Source: JABRWC01 sp039961675 | Lineage (GTDB): Bacteria; Planctomycetota; Phycisphaerae; UBA1845; Fen-1342 | Direction: 5' to 3' | DNA length: 64,000 bases | Assembly (NCBI GenBank): GCA_039961675.1 | Contig: JABRWC010000115.1 | Location: 1 to 64,000 of the forward strand | In this document: piece after piece, positions 41,966 to 50,666 of the stretch | Position numbering within the stretch: the stretch's first letter is position 1 | Layout of the letters: the number at the start of each line of letters is the position of its first letter | The notes under the pieces: generated by a model | The model's input: the letters and a program-made list of their open reading frames with translations, nothing else | What the model was told of the DNA's origin: nothing | Databases searched by the model: none | Translations under genes and position numbers: made by a program

Positions 41966-42317
41966 GCGATCGGGTCGGATTCGATGCAGTCCGCGCCGGC
42001 CAGCTCGACGGGGAATTGACTTCGCCCAGACCGGCTCCTCCGCCGGCTCGGAGGCGAAGCATGCTGCCCGCGTACTATAATGGATTATCGGCAGCGCCGC
42101 CCCCGGATTTTCAGCGCAACCGCGCGGCGCCGCTCCGCCGCGCCGTGTGCCGCGTCCCCCTTATACTGCTTCGTCGCAGGCGCTGTCACGATGTGCTGCC
42201 GCGGCGGCCCGCGCATCGAGCGGCGTCGAAGCCGCGCCGAACAGGCGGCGCGCTCGCCAACGGGACGACACCGCGTGCCTGCCGATGCCATGCGGGGGGA
42301 AGGGAAGTCCGGCAAAG
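41966..42317. other. 352-bp divergent intergenic region with a perfect -10
   Basis: Separates rnc (minus) from the radical SAM gene (plus). TATAAT at 42076-42081 on the plus strand is the only good hexamer, and no -35 of good quality sits 17 bp upstream. The first in-frame ATG of the downstream frame (42285) lacks a ribosome-binding site. No other feature was seen. Confidence 0.4.
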
Positions 42318-44393
42318 ATGAGCAGCCTGCGCGAGCGCATCAGCGAAGAACTCCTGCCGTTCGTGGAGCAGCCCGCCCAGTACATCGGCGGCGAATGGAA
42401 CCAGCTCGTCCGCCCGGGCGACTGGGAGCGGGCGGAGATTCGCGTCGCGGTGGCGTTCCCGGACACGTACACGATCGGCATGTCGCACCTGGGCTGCCAG
42501 ATTCTCTACTGGCTCTGCAACCACACGCCGGGCGTCTGCGCCGAGCGCACCTACGCGCCGTGGATCGACGCGGAAAAGGTGATGCGCGACAAGCGCATCC
42601 CGCTGTTCACCTGGGACACGCGGCAGCCCGTCGCCGACGCCGACATGCTTGCGATCTCGCTGCAGTACGAGCTGTGCTTCACCACCGTGCTGAACCTGCT
42701 CGACCTCGCGGGCGTGCCGTTGCTTGCCCGAGATCGGACGGATGCGCACCCGCTCGTGATCGCCGGCGGACCGCAGGCCGACAACCCCGAACCGATGGCC
42801 GAGTTCCTCGACCTGGTCGTCATCGGCGATGGTGAGCACAGCATGGCCGCGATCCTCGAGGCGTACCGCGAGTACAAACGCGCCGGCGTGCCGCGACGCG
42901 AGATGATCGTCCGCATGGCGCGGCGTTTCCCGTGGATCTACGCGCCGAACCTGTACGAAATCCGCTATCAGTCCGACGGCACGATCGCCGAGCGCATCGC
43001 GAAGGTTGAGGGAATTCCAGAACGCATCGAGCGCTGCAAGACGCCGGACTTCGAGGACGCCCCGTTTCCTCGCCGCCCGCTCGTGCCCTGGGTCGAGGTG
43101 GTCCACGACCGCATCGCGATCGAGATCATGCGCGGCTGCCCGCAGGTGTGCCGCTTTTGTCACGCCGGCTACACCAAACGTCCGCTGCACTACCGCTCGC
43201 CGGACCGCATTCTGGAGATCGCGGAAGAGGCGTACTGGGCCACCGGCCACAAGGAGATCGGGCTGCTCTCGCTCAGCACGGCGGACTACCCGCTGCTGCC
43301 GGAACTGGCCGCGAAGGCCAACGAGCGCTTCGCGCCGCGCATGGTAAACCTGAGCTTCCCATCGCTGCGCATCGACAGGATGCTCCAGAACATCCCGTGG
43401 ATGGGCAGCGGCGTCCGCAAGGGCGGGATCACGATGGCGGTCGAGGCGGCCCGCGACGACATGCGCCGCGCCATCCGCAAGAAGGTCACCGACGGCAACC
43501 TCATGGAAGGCGTGCGCGAGGTCTACAGGGCCGGCTGGAACCGCGTGAAGCTGTACTTCATGTCGGGCTTCCCCGGCGAGCGCGACGACGACATCACGGG
43601 GATATGGAACCTGTCCAACGCGGTGAGCCTGGAGCGGCGCTCGATCGGCCAGCCGCCGGCGCACGTGATCGCCAGCGTCGGCTGGCTCGTGCCCAAGCCG
43701 TTCACGCCGCTGCAATGGATGGCCCAGCCGCGCGCGGAGTACTACCGCAAGGTGCAGGAACGCCTGAAGGCGCTTGCCACCAAGCCGCGGAGGCACAAAC
43801 AAATGGACGACGGGACAGAGGGTACACTGGGGAGTACACGAGGTGGCACAGGCGTCTCGCCTCCCTCAGCTTCAAGTAGCACAGGCGTTCCGCCTGTGGA
43901 CACCTCTGGGAGTCGCTTCATTGTCTCCGGCAGCTACGGCTCCGCCAACGAGATGGCCAGCGAAAACGAGTTCATGCGTCAGGACTCCGTCCGGCGTGCT
44001 TACGGCAGGGACAGGGAGCCGCGCGGCATCGTGACGATTAAGACGCACGACCCGCAACGCGCCATACTCGAAGCCGTCTTCGCCCGCGGCGATCGCCGGC
44101 TCGGCGCCGTGATTCACGAGGCGTGGCGCCGCGGGGCGCGCTTCGACGGCTGGGACGAGTGCTACAACGACGCGATCTGGCAGCAGGCCTACGCCGCCAC
44201 TGGCGTCGACCCGGATTGGTACGCGCACCGCGAGCGGCGCTTCGACGAGGCGCTGCCGTGGGATTTCATCGGCCTGCATATGCGCCGCAGTTATCTTGAG
44301 GATGCGTACGACGACGTATTCAAGAAAGTCGGCGCCGCCAGACCGTTGCCGGTGCTTGCCGGCGCGGGGCCGCCCGCGGCCGGCCCGGCCTGA
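42318..44393 (+). CDS. TIGR03960-type B12-binding radical SAM protein
   Basis: 691 aa. B12-binding-like N-terminal half (VAVAFPDTYTIGMSHLGCQI, LVIAGGPQADNPEPMAEFL, GDGEHSMAAILEAY), then the radical SAM cluster site IMRGCPQVCRFCHAGYTKRP (CxxxCxxC binding [4Fe-4S]). Matches the TIGR03960 family, whose members usually sit beside or are fused to a TIGR03936 (DUF2344) protein; no such partner is seen here. The linker at about 495-540 contains a REP-like DNA repeat (43845-43899) that encodes GTGVSPPSASSSTGVPPVDT. The C-terminal part (IVTIKTHDPQRAILEAVFAR, DGWDECYNDAIWQQAYAA) is intact, so the insertion is tolerated. Substrate unknown; tRNA or rRNA modification is possible. Confidence 0.93.
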   Translation: MSSLRERISEELLPFVEQPAQYIGGEWNQLVRPGDWERAEIRVAVAFPDTYTIGMSHLGCQILYWLCNHTPGVCAERTYAPWIDAEKVMRDKRIPLFTWDTRQPVADADMLAISLQYELCFTTVLNLLDLAGVPLLARDRTDAHPLVIAGGPQADNPEPMAEFLDLVVIGDGEHSMAAILEAYREYKRAGVPRREMIVRMARRFPWIYAPNLYEIRYQSDGTIAERIAKVEGIPERIERCKTPDFEDAPFPRRPLVPWVEVVHDRIAIEIMRGCPQVCRFCHAGYTKRPLHYRSPDRILEIAEEAYWATGHKEIGLLSLSTADYPLLPELAAKANERFAPRMVNLSFPSLRIDRMLQNIPWMGSGVRKGGITMAVEAARDDMRRAIRKKVTDGNLMEGVREVYRAGWNRVKLYFMSGFPGERDDDITGIWNLSNAVSLERRSIGQPPAHVIASVGWLVPKPFTPLQWMAQPRAEYYRKVQERLKALATKPRRHKQMDDGTEGTLGSTRGGTGVSPPSASSSTGVPPVDTSGSRFIVSGSYGSANEMASENEFMRQDSVRRAYGRDREPRGIVTIKTHDPQRAILEAVFARGDRRLGAVIHEAWRRGARFDGWDECYNDAIWQQAYAATGVDPDWYAHRERRFDEALPWDFIGLHMRRSYLEDAYDDVFKKVGAARPLPVLAGAGPPAAGPA
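43845..43899 (+). repeat. REP-like palindromic repeat inside the radical SAM gene
   Basis: Two tandem units with the core GCACAGGCGT(C/T)(T/C)CGCCT at 43845-43862 and 43878-43899, the second a near-palindrome (ACAGGCGTTCCGCCTGTGG). The same core occurs in reverse complement at 58671-58713. It is translated in frame as part of a Ser/Gly/Pro linker. Its multi-copy nature in the genome is inferred from two locations in this window. Confidence 0.7.
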
Positions 44394-44591
44394 GACCACG
44401 CGCCGCGGATTGTTTTCCGAGCCATTTGTCGGTTTCCGGGTTTCGCCACGGCCGGCCATCGGTCCGCGAATTCCGCGCACGGCTGCGCATGCGGCGTGAG
44501 ACTCGCGCCGTGCGCCGCAATCTGCCGCTTCCTCCCCCGCACGGGGCGTCTTGCGCGCATGATTCATGCATCGCGCGCAAGGAGCAATCCC

Positions 44592-45125
44592 ATGCCGCAG
44601 GAACGGCGACACCTGGAGTTCTTCGGACCCGATCTCGGACGCGGACCCGTGCTGTCCGGGGCGGCGCCAGTGGCGGCGGTGCAGATCGCGGCCGCGCTGG
44701 CCCAAATCCGCAGCCCGCTGCTGCGCAGCGACAGTGAGCTGACGGAGCACGCCTCGTTCATCCGCACGCTGGCGGACATCCTGTTCCCGGACGACGCGAC
44801 CATGATCCAGGTCGAGGCTGCGCCAGAAAGCAACGACGTGATCGACACCGTCATCCGCACGCCCGTCGGTTCGAACCATCTGCGCTACTGCTGGCTGGCG
44901 GACTCGGTCGGCGGCGGCGAGACGGCGCTCGCGCCCGACGAGGTGGACTGGCTCCAGGGGACCGTGCTCCAGACGGTCTCCGCCGACAAGCGCTACCTGG
45001 TCATCGCGCCGACCACGGGCCTGACGAACGTGCGCGTCACGTACTCCAGCGACCGGACGTGGTACTGGGCGGTGACGCGGCTGGGGCGTGTGTACTACTC
45101 GAACGCGCTGAATTTCAACGCGTGA
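44592..45125 (+). CDS. Hypothetical protein of 177 aa
   Basis: ATG preceded by AAGGAG at 8 nt, a strong ribosome-binding site. The product (MPQERRHLEFFGPDLGRGPV, then helix-rich LTEHASFIRTLADILFPDDA, then beta-rich NHLRYCWLADSVGGGETALA, TWYWAVTRLGRVYYSNALNF) has no signal peptide and no domain that I recognise. The C-terminal aromatic-rich strand pattern could be a small beta-sandwich. Composition is like its neighbours, so no sign of recent transfer. Function unknown; it follows the radical SAM gene by about 200 bp on the same strand. Confidence 0.7.
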   Translation: MPQERRHLEFFGPDLGRGPVLSGAAPVAAVQIAAALAQIRSPLLRSDSELTEHASFIRTLADILFPDDATMIQVEAAPESNDVIDTVIRTPVGSNHLRYCWLADSVGGGETALAPDEVDWLQGTVLQTVSADKRYLVIAPTTGLTNVRVTYSSDRTWYWAVTRLGRVYYSNALNFNA

Positions 45126-45368
45126 CCTCCGTCAGCTTGAGCCGGGACCGGCGCTCCGCGATCCGTCCAGCAAAGCGATTTCTGGATTTATTCCGGGCGC
45201 CATGCCGACGGCGTTTTCGTCGGGTCGTCACTCGGCCGGTGGGGCGTCCGTCCCTGGAAGCATTGATTCAGGCCAGGCACGCCCCTGGAATCACGCGTAT
45301 TTCGCGCCTGGCTCGTGGGCCACGAAGGGCCGGCGCTGCCTGGACCGTTGATTACGGCGGGCCGAGTC

Positions 45369-46763
45369 TCACGGCCGCGCCGGGTTCCACGGCTTGCCGC
45401 CGCAGGTCAGCTTCAGCGGCGCTTCGACCAGCTTCTTCTCGATCGCGACGCGCTCCGCATCGTCGAACCCGTAGAAGAATACCGCCACGCGCGGCGCCAG
45501 GCGCACGACCTCGCGCTGCGGCAGGGCGCGCTCGAAGAGGTAATCCTCGATGAACTCGTCGCGGTCGTCGGCCGTGTCCCACGCGGTGATCCACACGCCG
45601 CGAAGCCCCTTCATCCCCTTGCTCGCCGCTTCCCGGTCGGGTCCGTCGGCCAGCAGGTAGAAGCGATCGCCCCCCCAGCCGGTCGCCGCGTCATTGGTCC
45701 AGAATGTCGGCTGGGCCGCGGCGATGAGGTTCAGCTCACGGTGCTCATCGGAAGAAAGCAGCGCGCAGAGCAGTTCGCCGACCGTGTTGGCATGAATCAC
45801 GTGCCGCCGTTCGGACTGAATCAGCGCCTGGATTTGTCGGTCGTCCACCAGAACCGGTTCGTCGCGGCGGCCGGCGCGCCAGTATTTTTCCGGGTGCAGG
45901 ATCTGTTCGCTGGAGCGCGGCGGGTCCTTCAGCGCCGCCAGCACGTCGTCCGCCTCGTTGGAATCGCCGGCCATTTTCGTGGGGTCGCCGCGGTAGACGA
46001 ACAGCATGCCGCACATGTACTGCGCGATGAGCGCGGAGAAATACGGCGGCGCGCGGAGCAGCGGCTCGGCCCGCTGCATCTCGCGCATCTGCACTTCGGC
46101 CAGCTGCGCCGCGTCGTATTGGCCGGAACCCATGGCCTGCATCATGTAGCGCGTCATCAGCGCCGTGGCGGAGCCTTCGAGGACCGAGCCGACCGCCAGC
46201 GCCGCGTCTTCGGACAACTCCGGGTCGAAGGCCAGCTTCTGCAAATCGACGTACTGGTCGTCCAGCGCGTGCGTCAGCTCGTGCGCCACGAGCGTGCGAT
46301 TCAGCAGCGGCCCGTAGTCCACGCCGCTCCGCTTGAGCATGTAGAACGTCTTCGTCTCCGGGTCGTAGAACCCGCCGACCTGGTTCAGCAGGACGTCCAG
46401 GAACGTCTGCTTCAGGTCGCAGTCGCCGGGAATCAGCCCGATCGTCCGCAGGAACGCCTCGGTGTTCCGCAGCTTCCCGCCGCCGTAGATCTGGTCGAAG
46501 AGCTTGGACTCAAGGTACCGGCGAAGCTGCGCCTCGTCGTACACGTCGGTCTTCACCGGCGTCTTGAACTTCCAGCCGCGGAGCTTCTCGACCTCGGCCT
46601 GCACATCCTTGGCCATCTGCACCCACTCGGCGCCGGTCGGCCCTTCGGCAGCGCGTGCGGAAGCGGCTTGCGATTCCTGTTTCGGAGGCGGCGCCGACAG
46701 CGCCGCAGCGCACACCGCCGCCGCCGCCAGGAGCGCCCATCGAATCCGCGCCTGTTGATGCAT
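45369..46763 (-). CDS. Secreted zinc metallopeptidase-like protein (HELTH)
   Basis: 464 aa, ATG with GGAGG 6-7 nt upstream. Signal peptide MHQQARIRWALLAAAAVCAA. The zinc site is LVAHELTHALDDQYVD (H161, E162, H165). About 30 residues further on, LAVGSVLEGSATALMTRYMM may give the third ligand Glu, a gluzincin-like arrangement. FYDPETKTFYMLKRSG precedes the zinc site. The rest, rich in Asp/Glu and Trp (YWRAGRRDEPVLVDDRQIQA), is of unknown fold. The substrate cannot be predicted. Divergent from the 486-aa gene, with 88 bp between starts. Confidence 0.82.
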   Translation of the reverse strand: MHQQARIRWALLAAAAVCAAALSAPPPKQESQAASARAAEGPTGAEWVQMAKDVQAEVEKLRGWKFKTPVKTDVYDEAQLRRYLESKLFDQIYGGGKLRNTEAFLRTIGLIPGDCDLKQTFLDVLLNQVGGFYDPETKTFYMLKRSGVDYGPLLNRTLVAHELTHALDDQYVDLQKLAFDPELSEDAALAVGSVLEGSATALMTRYMMQAMGSGQYDAAQLAEVQMREMQRAEPLLRAPPYFSALIAQYMCGMLFVYRGDPTKMAGDSNEADDVLAALKDPPRSSEQILHPEKYWRAGRRDEPVLVDDRQIQALIQSERRHVIHANTVGELLCALLSSDEHRELNLIAAAQPTFWTNDAATGWGGDRFYLLADGPDREAASKGMKGLRGVWITAWDTADDRDEFIEDYLFERALPQREVVRLAPRVAVFFYGFDDAERVAIEKKLVEAPLKLTCGGKPWNPARP

Positions 46764-46851
46764 GTACCGCTCCTCCGTCCGCCGGTTCGCGCGCCGCGTT
46801 GACGCCTCCAGCGGACGGGACGATCTTATACTCCCGAGGTCGGATGAAGGA

Positions 46852-48312
46852 ATGAGGCCGCACCAGAAACCGCTGCGACTCCTTGCGCTGCTGATGGCCG
46901 CCTGCGGGCGGGCCGCGGCGGCCCAGCCGGCGTCCGCCCCGGCCCCGGCCGGCTTCATGCCGCTGGTAGACAAGAGCATCGGATTCGAGCTCCAGGCGCC
47001 GCTCGGCTGGAATTATGACCGCACGGGGTTCTTCGGCCCGGGTGGATCGAGCGGCGTCCTGCGCGGCGCGGCGCCGGACGGCCAGGCGACCATCCAGGTG
47101 CTCGTGTTCCGCGACGAATCCGCCGCGGACTTCGACGCCTGGGTCGAGTACTTCGGCCGCCAGCTCGCGGCCGTGACCGGCGTGCGCCAGGTGCGCATCG
47201 AGCCGCAGCGGGCCGCGGCGCGCCCCACGGCGATCGTCGACGCGCCCGCGACGATCGGCGCCGATCGCGTCCGAACGCTGTACCACTGCACGCGGATCGA
47301 CTCGGACACGGTCTGGGTCCTGTCATACTCCACGGTCGTCGGCCGGGGAGGAACGCTGGGCAGCGACGCCGAACCTGACGCCACGGCGCCGCTGGAGCTG
47401 CCGCCAGGATTTCGGCAGATGACGTCGGCGCTGCGCGTTCTGTACGAGCCGGCGGTCGGCGCGCAGGTCCGCGAAGCGCTGGAGCGCGGCCGGGATTACA
47501 TCAACCGCTACCAGCTCCAGGAGGACATTCGCGAGGTACGGATCGACGAACGTTCCCGGATTTACCTGATCCGCGTGGCCGGGCGCCCGGTCGGATACCT
47601 GACCCGTCAATTCCGCCGCGACACGGAGCCGCTCGAAGCCGCGCGTGGCACGGCACGCCCGCGCGAGGGACTGCGCGTACAAGAGCGCATCTGGCAGTTC
47701 GCCGACGACGGCGCGGCGCGCTTCGCGCGCATCGACCTCTTCTCGCGTCTCGACGGCAACACCGACCTGTTCGAGTTCCACGAGACGCGCTATCCGGCCG
47801 CGGGCGCTACGGGCGTGCGGCCGGTATTGACACACGATAAGTGCGTGCGCGAGGGCGATGCGCTCTTTTCGAGCTACGTGACCAGCCTGGACAGTGTCCT
47901 GCCCGACCCGCGCCCCCCGATCAAACTCGACGCGAGCTATCTGGGTCTGGCGTGGGCGAGGGCGCTGCCCGCGCTGCTGGGCGACGGTGATCGGCCGGCG
48001 ATCGCATTCTCGATCTACGACAGCGAGATGCGGGCGCTCCTGCCGTACACGATTCGGCCGCTCGGCCGGCGCTCGCTGCCGGGCGGCGGCACGGAAGCGC
48101 TGGCCTTCGAGACGCGGGAGGGCATTCTGCCGAGCACTTCGGCGCTGTACACCGACGAGCAGGGGCACATGCTGCGACTTGAATCCGGCGAGCTTGTGAT
48201 CGAGCTAACCGACGAGACGGCGGTGGAAGCGCAGTTCCGCGCCAAGCGCGACGAGGTACTGCGCCGCGCGTCGTCGTCGTTGCCGCAGTTGCAACACAAC
48301 TCGCCCCCGTGA
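46852..48312 (+). CDS. Hypothetical secreted protein of 486 aa
   Basis: The ATG at 46852 gives MRPHQKPLRLLALLMAACGR, a basic start and hydrophobic run ending AAAAQ that reads as a signal peptide; an upstream frame to 46762 has no domain. The N-terminal part (SIGFELQAPLGWNYDRTGFF, FRDESAADFDAWVEYFGRQL) looks like the PsbP/LpqN-like fold used by many secreted lipid- or ligand-binding proteins. The rest has repeated beta strands (RSRIYLIRVAGRPVGYLTRQ, RPPIKLDASYLGLAWARALP) and a Ser/Arg-rich C-terminus. No enzyme motif. Its divergent neighbour is a secreted peptidase and both may be controlled from the shared 88-bp region. Confidence 0.76.
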   Translation: MRPHQKPLRLLALLMAACGRAAAAQPASAPAPAGFMPLVDKSIGFELQAPLGWNYDRTGFFGPGGSSGVLRGAAPDGQATIQVLVFRDESAADFDAWVEYFGRQLAAVTGVRQVRIEPQRAAARPTAIVDAPATIGADRVRTLYHCTRIDSDTVWVLSYSTVVGRGGTLGSDAEPDATAPLELPPGFRQMTSALRVLYEPAVGAQVREALERGRDYINRYQLQEDIREVRIDERSRIYLIRVAGRPVGYLTRQFRRDTEPLEAARGTARPREGLRVQERIWQFADDGAARFARIDLFSRLDGNTDLFEFHETRYPAAGATGVRPVLTHDKCVREGDALFSSYVTSLDSVLPDPRPPIKLDASYLGLAWARALPALLGDGDRPAIAFSIYDSEMRALLPYTIRPLGRRSLPGGGTEALAFETREGILPSTSALYTDEQGHMLRLESGELVIELTDETAVEAQFRAKRDEVLRRASSSLPQLQHNSPP

Positions 48313-48359
48313 GCCTGAGCGTGAACCTGCTCCGTAAGTTGTCGCGCCCATCAGAACCT

Positions 48360-48413
48360 CGAGCGCAAGCGAGGGCGGCTTGGGGATGCGGGCCAGCCGC
48401 TCGCTCGCGCTCG
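48360..48413. repeat. Imperfect inverted repeat of the AGCGCAAGCGAG type
   Basis: Arms 48360-48378 and 48397-48413 pair with one mismatch and a 2-nt bulge (CGAGCGCAAGCGAG against CTCGCTCGCGCTCG). It lies between the 486-aa gene and the rplL terminator. The motif GCTCGC(T/G)(T/C)(A/G)CGCTCG resembles the flank of the hairpin at 2765-2818. Read as REP-like DNA. Confidence 0.45.
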
Positions 48414-48464
48414 CGGTTGTGCGGTGCGCTCGCGAGGCGCGGCCGAGCCCAGTCGAGCGCAAGA

Positions 48465-48496
48465 AGAAAGCCCGGCGCCGGGCGGCCGGGCTTTCT
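48465..48496 (-). terminator. Rho-independent terminator of the rpl operon
   Basis: Perfect 12-bp stem (48465-48476 with 48485-48496) around an 8-nt loop, starting and ending with an AAAG/CTTT step. On the minus strand it lies 75 bp after rplL and is followed by CTTCTTGCG, a short pyrimidine tract. On the plus strand it also follows the 486-aa gene, so it may serve both. Confidence 0.7.
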
Positions 48497-48570
48497 CGGA
48501 TTCATCAGCATTGGTCGCACGGATCGCGAGCCATGCCGGCGCGAATCGGCCCGCAGCCGGCGCGGTCGGA

Positions 48571-48984
48571 TCAGGTGATCTCGACCGTCGCGCCAGCGGC
48601 TTCGAGTTCCTTCTTCCACTTCTCGGCGTCCGCCTTGGGCACGCCTTCGAGCAGCGGCTTCGGCGCCGTATCGACCAGCTCCTTGGCTTCCTTCAGGCCC
48701 AGGTCGCTCCGCGCGGCGCGGACCACCTTGATGACCTGGAGCTTCTTGTCGCCCGAGGACTTCAGGACCACGTTGAACTCGGTTTTCTCTTCGGCCTTCG
48801 CCTCCGCGGCGCCGCCGCCCGCCGGGGCGGCCATCATCACGGCTCCGCCAGCCGCCGGCTCGATGCCGTAGGCGTCCTTGAGATAGTCCGTCAGCTCCTT
48901 GGCCTGGATCAAAGTCAGGCCGGCGATCTTGTCGCCGATGTCCTTGATCGCGGCCGAAAATTCCTTGGCCGGTGCTTCCGCCAT
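48571..48984 (-). CDS. rplL: Ribosomal protein L7/L12
   Basis: 137 aa. Stalk protein that recruits translational GTPases. N-terminal dimerisation helices (SAAIKDIGDKIAGLTLIQAK), an Ala/Gly/Met-rich hinge (PAAGGAVMMAAPAGGGAAEA), and the C-terminal EF-binding domain (KTEFNVVLKSSGDKKLQVIK, VVRAARSDLGLKEAKELVD, ADAEKWKKELEAAGATVEI). The ATG at 48984 is the usual start; a frame to 48999 adds five residues. Last gene of the operon, 112 bp after rplJ. Longer than the E. coli protein (120 aa) mainly in the N-terminal part. Confidence 0.96.
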   Translation of the reverse strand: MAEAPAKEFSAAIKDIGDKIAGLTLIQAKELTDYLKDAYGIEPAAGGAVMMAAPAGGGAAEAKAEEKTEFNVVLKSSGDKKLQVIKVVRAARSDLGLKEAKELVDTAPKPLLEGVPKADAEKWKKELEAAGATVEIT

Positions 48985-49096
48985 GGTTCCGTTCTCCACC
49001 GCAACAACCGATCGACCGCCCTGATAGCCGCGGCCCCAGTGGCCGCGTTTAATCCGCCAGGCGGAGCAGTCAGGCGCGCGTCGTCATTCGCACGAA

Positions 49097-49642
49097 CTAC
49101 GCCGAGGCTGCGGCGCTCGGCTCGGATTCTTCGAGCTTCTCGATCAGGGCTTTCAGGCAGCCCGCGATCCGCCCACCCCCGGAAAGCAGCGCCCCCGCCA
49201 GCCGCGCGCCGGGCGCGCGGACGGTCGCGGCGATGCGCGCTTGCAGGTCACGCCGGGTGGGCATTTTCGCCAGGCCCTTGACCTGCGATTCGTTGAGGTA
49301 CTCGCCGTCGAGGATCGCGGCCTTGAGCTTCAGGCCGGCGATCTTCGGCATCCATTCCTCGATGAGCTTGGCGACTTCGACGGGCGATTCGCCGCCCGTG
49401 ACGAGCGCGTTGGAGCCAAGGATCGACTGCGCCAGCGGCTTCAGCGGGCGGTCCTGCACGGCGCGCTTCAGCAGCGAGTTCTTGACCACTTCCATGCGCA
49501 TGTTCTTGGCTCGCAGGCTGCGCCGGAAGTCGTTCGTCGTGATCCCGTCGCACCCGAGCAGCTCGATGACGACCGCGCTGTCGAGGTCGCCGTAGCGCGA
49601 ACGGAGCTGGTCGACGATCATTTCCTTGACCATCTTGCTCAT
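49097..49642 (-). CDS. rplJ: Ribosomal protein L10
   Basis: 181 aa, ATG with GGAGG 8 nt upstream, the Shine-Dalgarno lying inside the end of rplA (gap of only 3 nt). MSKMVKEMIVDQLRSRYGDL with SAVVIELLGCDGITTNDFRR are the rRNA-binding half, and the C-terminal helix (LKALIEKLEES) binds L7/L12 dimers. Because rplJ is joined so tightly to rplA there is no separate L10 leader, so feedback by the L10-L12 complex would have to act elsewhere in this operon. Confidence 0.95.
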   Translation of the reverse strand: MSKMVKEMIVDQLRSRYGDLDSAVVIELLGCDGITTNDFRRSLRAKNMRMEVVKNSLLKRAVQDRPLKPLAQSILGSNALVTGGESPVEVAKLIEEWMPKIAGLKLKAAILDGEYLNESQVKGLAKMPTRRDLQARIAATVRAPGARLAGALLSGGGRIAGCLKALIEKLEESEPSAAASA

Positions 49643-49645
49643 GGA

Positions 49646-50347
49646 TCAGGCCTCCACGCCGAGCGAGGCGGCGACATCGAGCGTGACCGAGGGCGTCATG
49701 CTGCCGCTGAGACAGACCTTCTTGAGATACGTGCCCTTGGAGCTGGCCGGCTTCATGCGCCGGATGTGGTTCACGAAAGCCAGGATGTTTTCCTTGAGGT
49801 CGCCTTCGTTGAAGCTCAGTTTGCCGACCACCGCGTGCACGTTGCCGCCGGCGTCGTTGCGGAACTCGATCTTGCCCGCGGCGTACTCGCGAACCGCCGT
49901 CACGATGTCAGGCGTTACGGTGCCGCTCTTGGGCGAGGGCATTTTGCCCTGCGGGCCGAGCACGCGGCCGAGCTTGCCGACCTTGCCCATCAGCGACGGG
50001 TGGGCGATGGCCACGTCGAAATCGGCCCAGCCGTCCGCGACCTTCTGGATCAGCGCGTCGCCGCCGGCCTCGATCGCGCCGGCCTCCTGGCACTTGGCGA
50101 TTTCCGGCTCCGGGCAGAAGGCGATGACCTTCTTGGACTTGCCGATGCCCTTGGGCAGGCTGACCGAGCCGCGGATCATCTGATCCGCCTGCCGCGGGTC
50201 GATGCCCAGGTGGCAGACGATGTCCACCGACTGGTCGAACTTGGTCTTGGAATAGACTTTCAGCGCCTTGACGGCGGCGTCGATCGGCAGCATCTGCTTG
50301 GGCTGATGCGCCATGTCTTTTCGATAGCGCTTGCTGCGTAACCGCAT
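49646..50347 (-). CDS. rplA: Ribosomal protein L1
   Basis: 233 aa, ATG with GGGAG 7 nt upstream. L1 stalk protein: MRLRSKRYRKDMAHQ, AAVKALKVYSKTKFDQSVDI, VSLPKGIGKSKKVIAFCPEP, GKVGKLGRVLGPQGKMPSPK with the conserved GRxLGPxGxMPxPK motif, and GKLSFNEGDLKENILAFVNH. It usually represses its own operon by binding the leader of the rplK-rplA mRNA. Starts 76 bp after orf80. Confidence 0.96.
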   Translation of the reverse strand: MRLRSKRYRKDMAHQPKQMLPIDAAVKALKVYSKTKFDQSVDIVCHLGIDPRQADQMIRGSVSLPKGIGKSKKVIAFCPEPEIAKCQEAGAIEAGGDALIQKVADGWADFDVAIAHPSLMGKVGKLGRVLGPQGKMPSPKSGTVTPDIVTAVREYAAGKIEFRNDAGGNVHAVVGKLSFNEGDLKENILAFVNHIRRMKPASSKGTYLKKVCLSGSMTPSVTLDVAASLGVEA

Positions 50348-50423
50348 CGCAAAGCTCCCACTGTTGGTTGTGCCCGTGGTCTGGCGTTCAGGATGTACCG
50401 CGTTTGGGTCCGGTCGGACTCCG

Positions 50424-50666
50424 CTAATGGCTATCCGCCAGGCCCGGGGCGCTCCAGCCGGAGCGCAGCGTCAGGGCCGCGGCGTCGTAATACACGGTCT
50501 TGTCGCGGCGAAGCAGGTCCACCAAAACCGGGATTTCCTCGCCGTCGCGAATCCGCAGGGCGTGCTTCTGGCCGTCGTCGGTTTCCAGCCAGAGGCTCCA
50601 CTCCACGACGCCGTCGCGCATCGTGGCGGCCACCTGGTATCGGCGAACGGCTTGGCCGCCGGTCAT
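50424..50666 (-). CDS. Unknown 80-aa protein coupled to rplK (orf80)
   Basis: The ATG overlaps the rplK stop by 4 nt (ATGA), so it is translated by ribosomes finishing L11. MTGGQAVRRYQVAATMRDGV then VEWSLWLETDDGQKHALRIR, DGEEIPVLVDLLRRDKTVYY and DAAALTLRSGWSAPG look like a compact beta-sandwich with no signal peptide. The usual operon has no gene between rplK and rplA. Codon and base use match the neighbours, so I judge it real rather than a spurious frame. No family recognised. A ribosome-associated or ligand-binding role is only a guess by position. Confidence 0.72.
   Translation of the reverse strand: MTGGQAVRRYQVAATMRDGVVEWSLWLETDDGQKHALRIRDGEEIPVLVDLLRRDKTVYYDAAALTLRSGWSAPGLADSH

Noticed and set aside
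44394..44591. Possible small gene after the radical SAM gene
   Set aside because: Only short unsupported frames; no ribosome-binding site or conserved residues seen.
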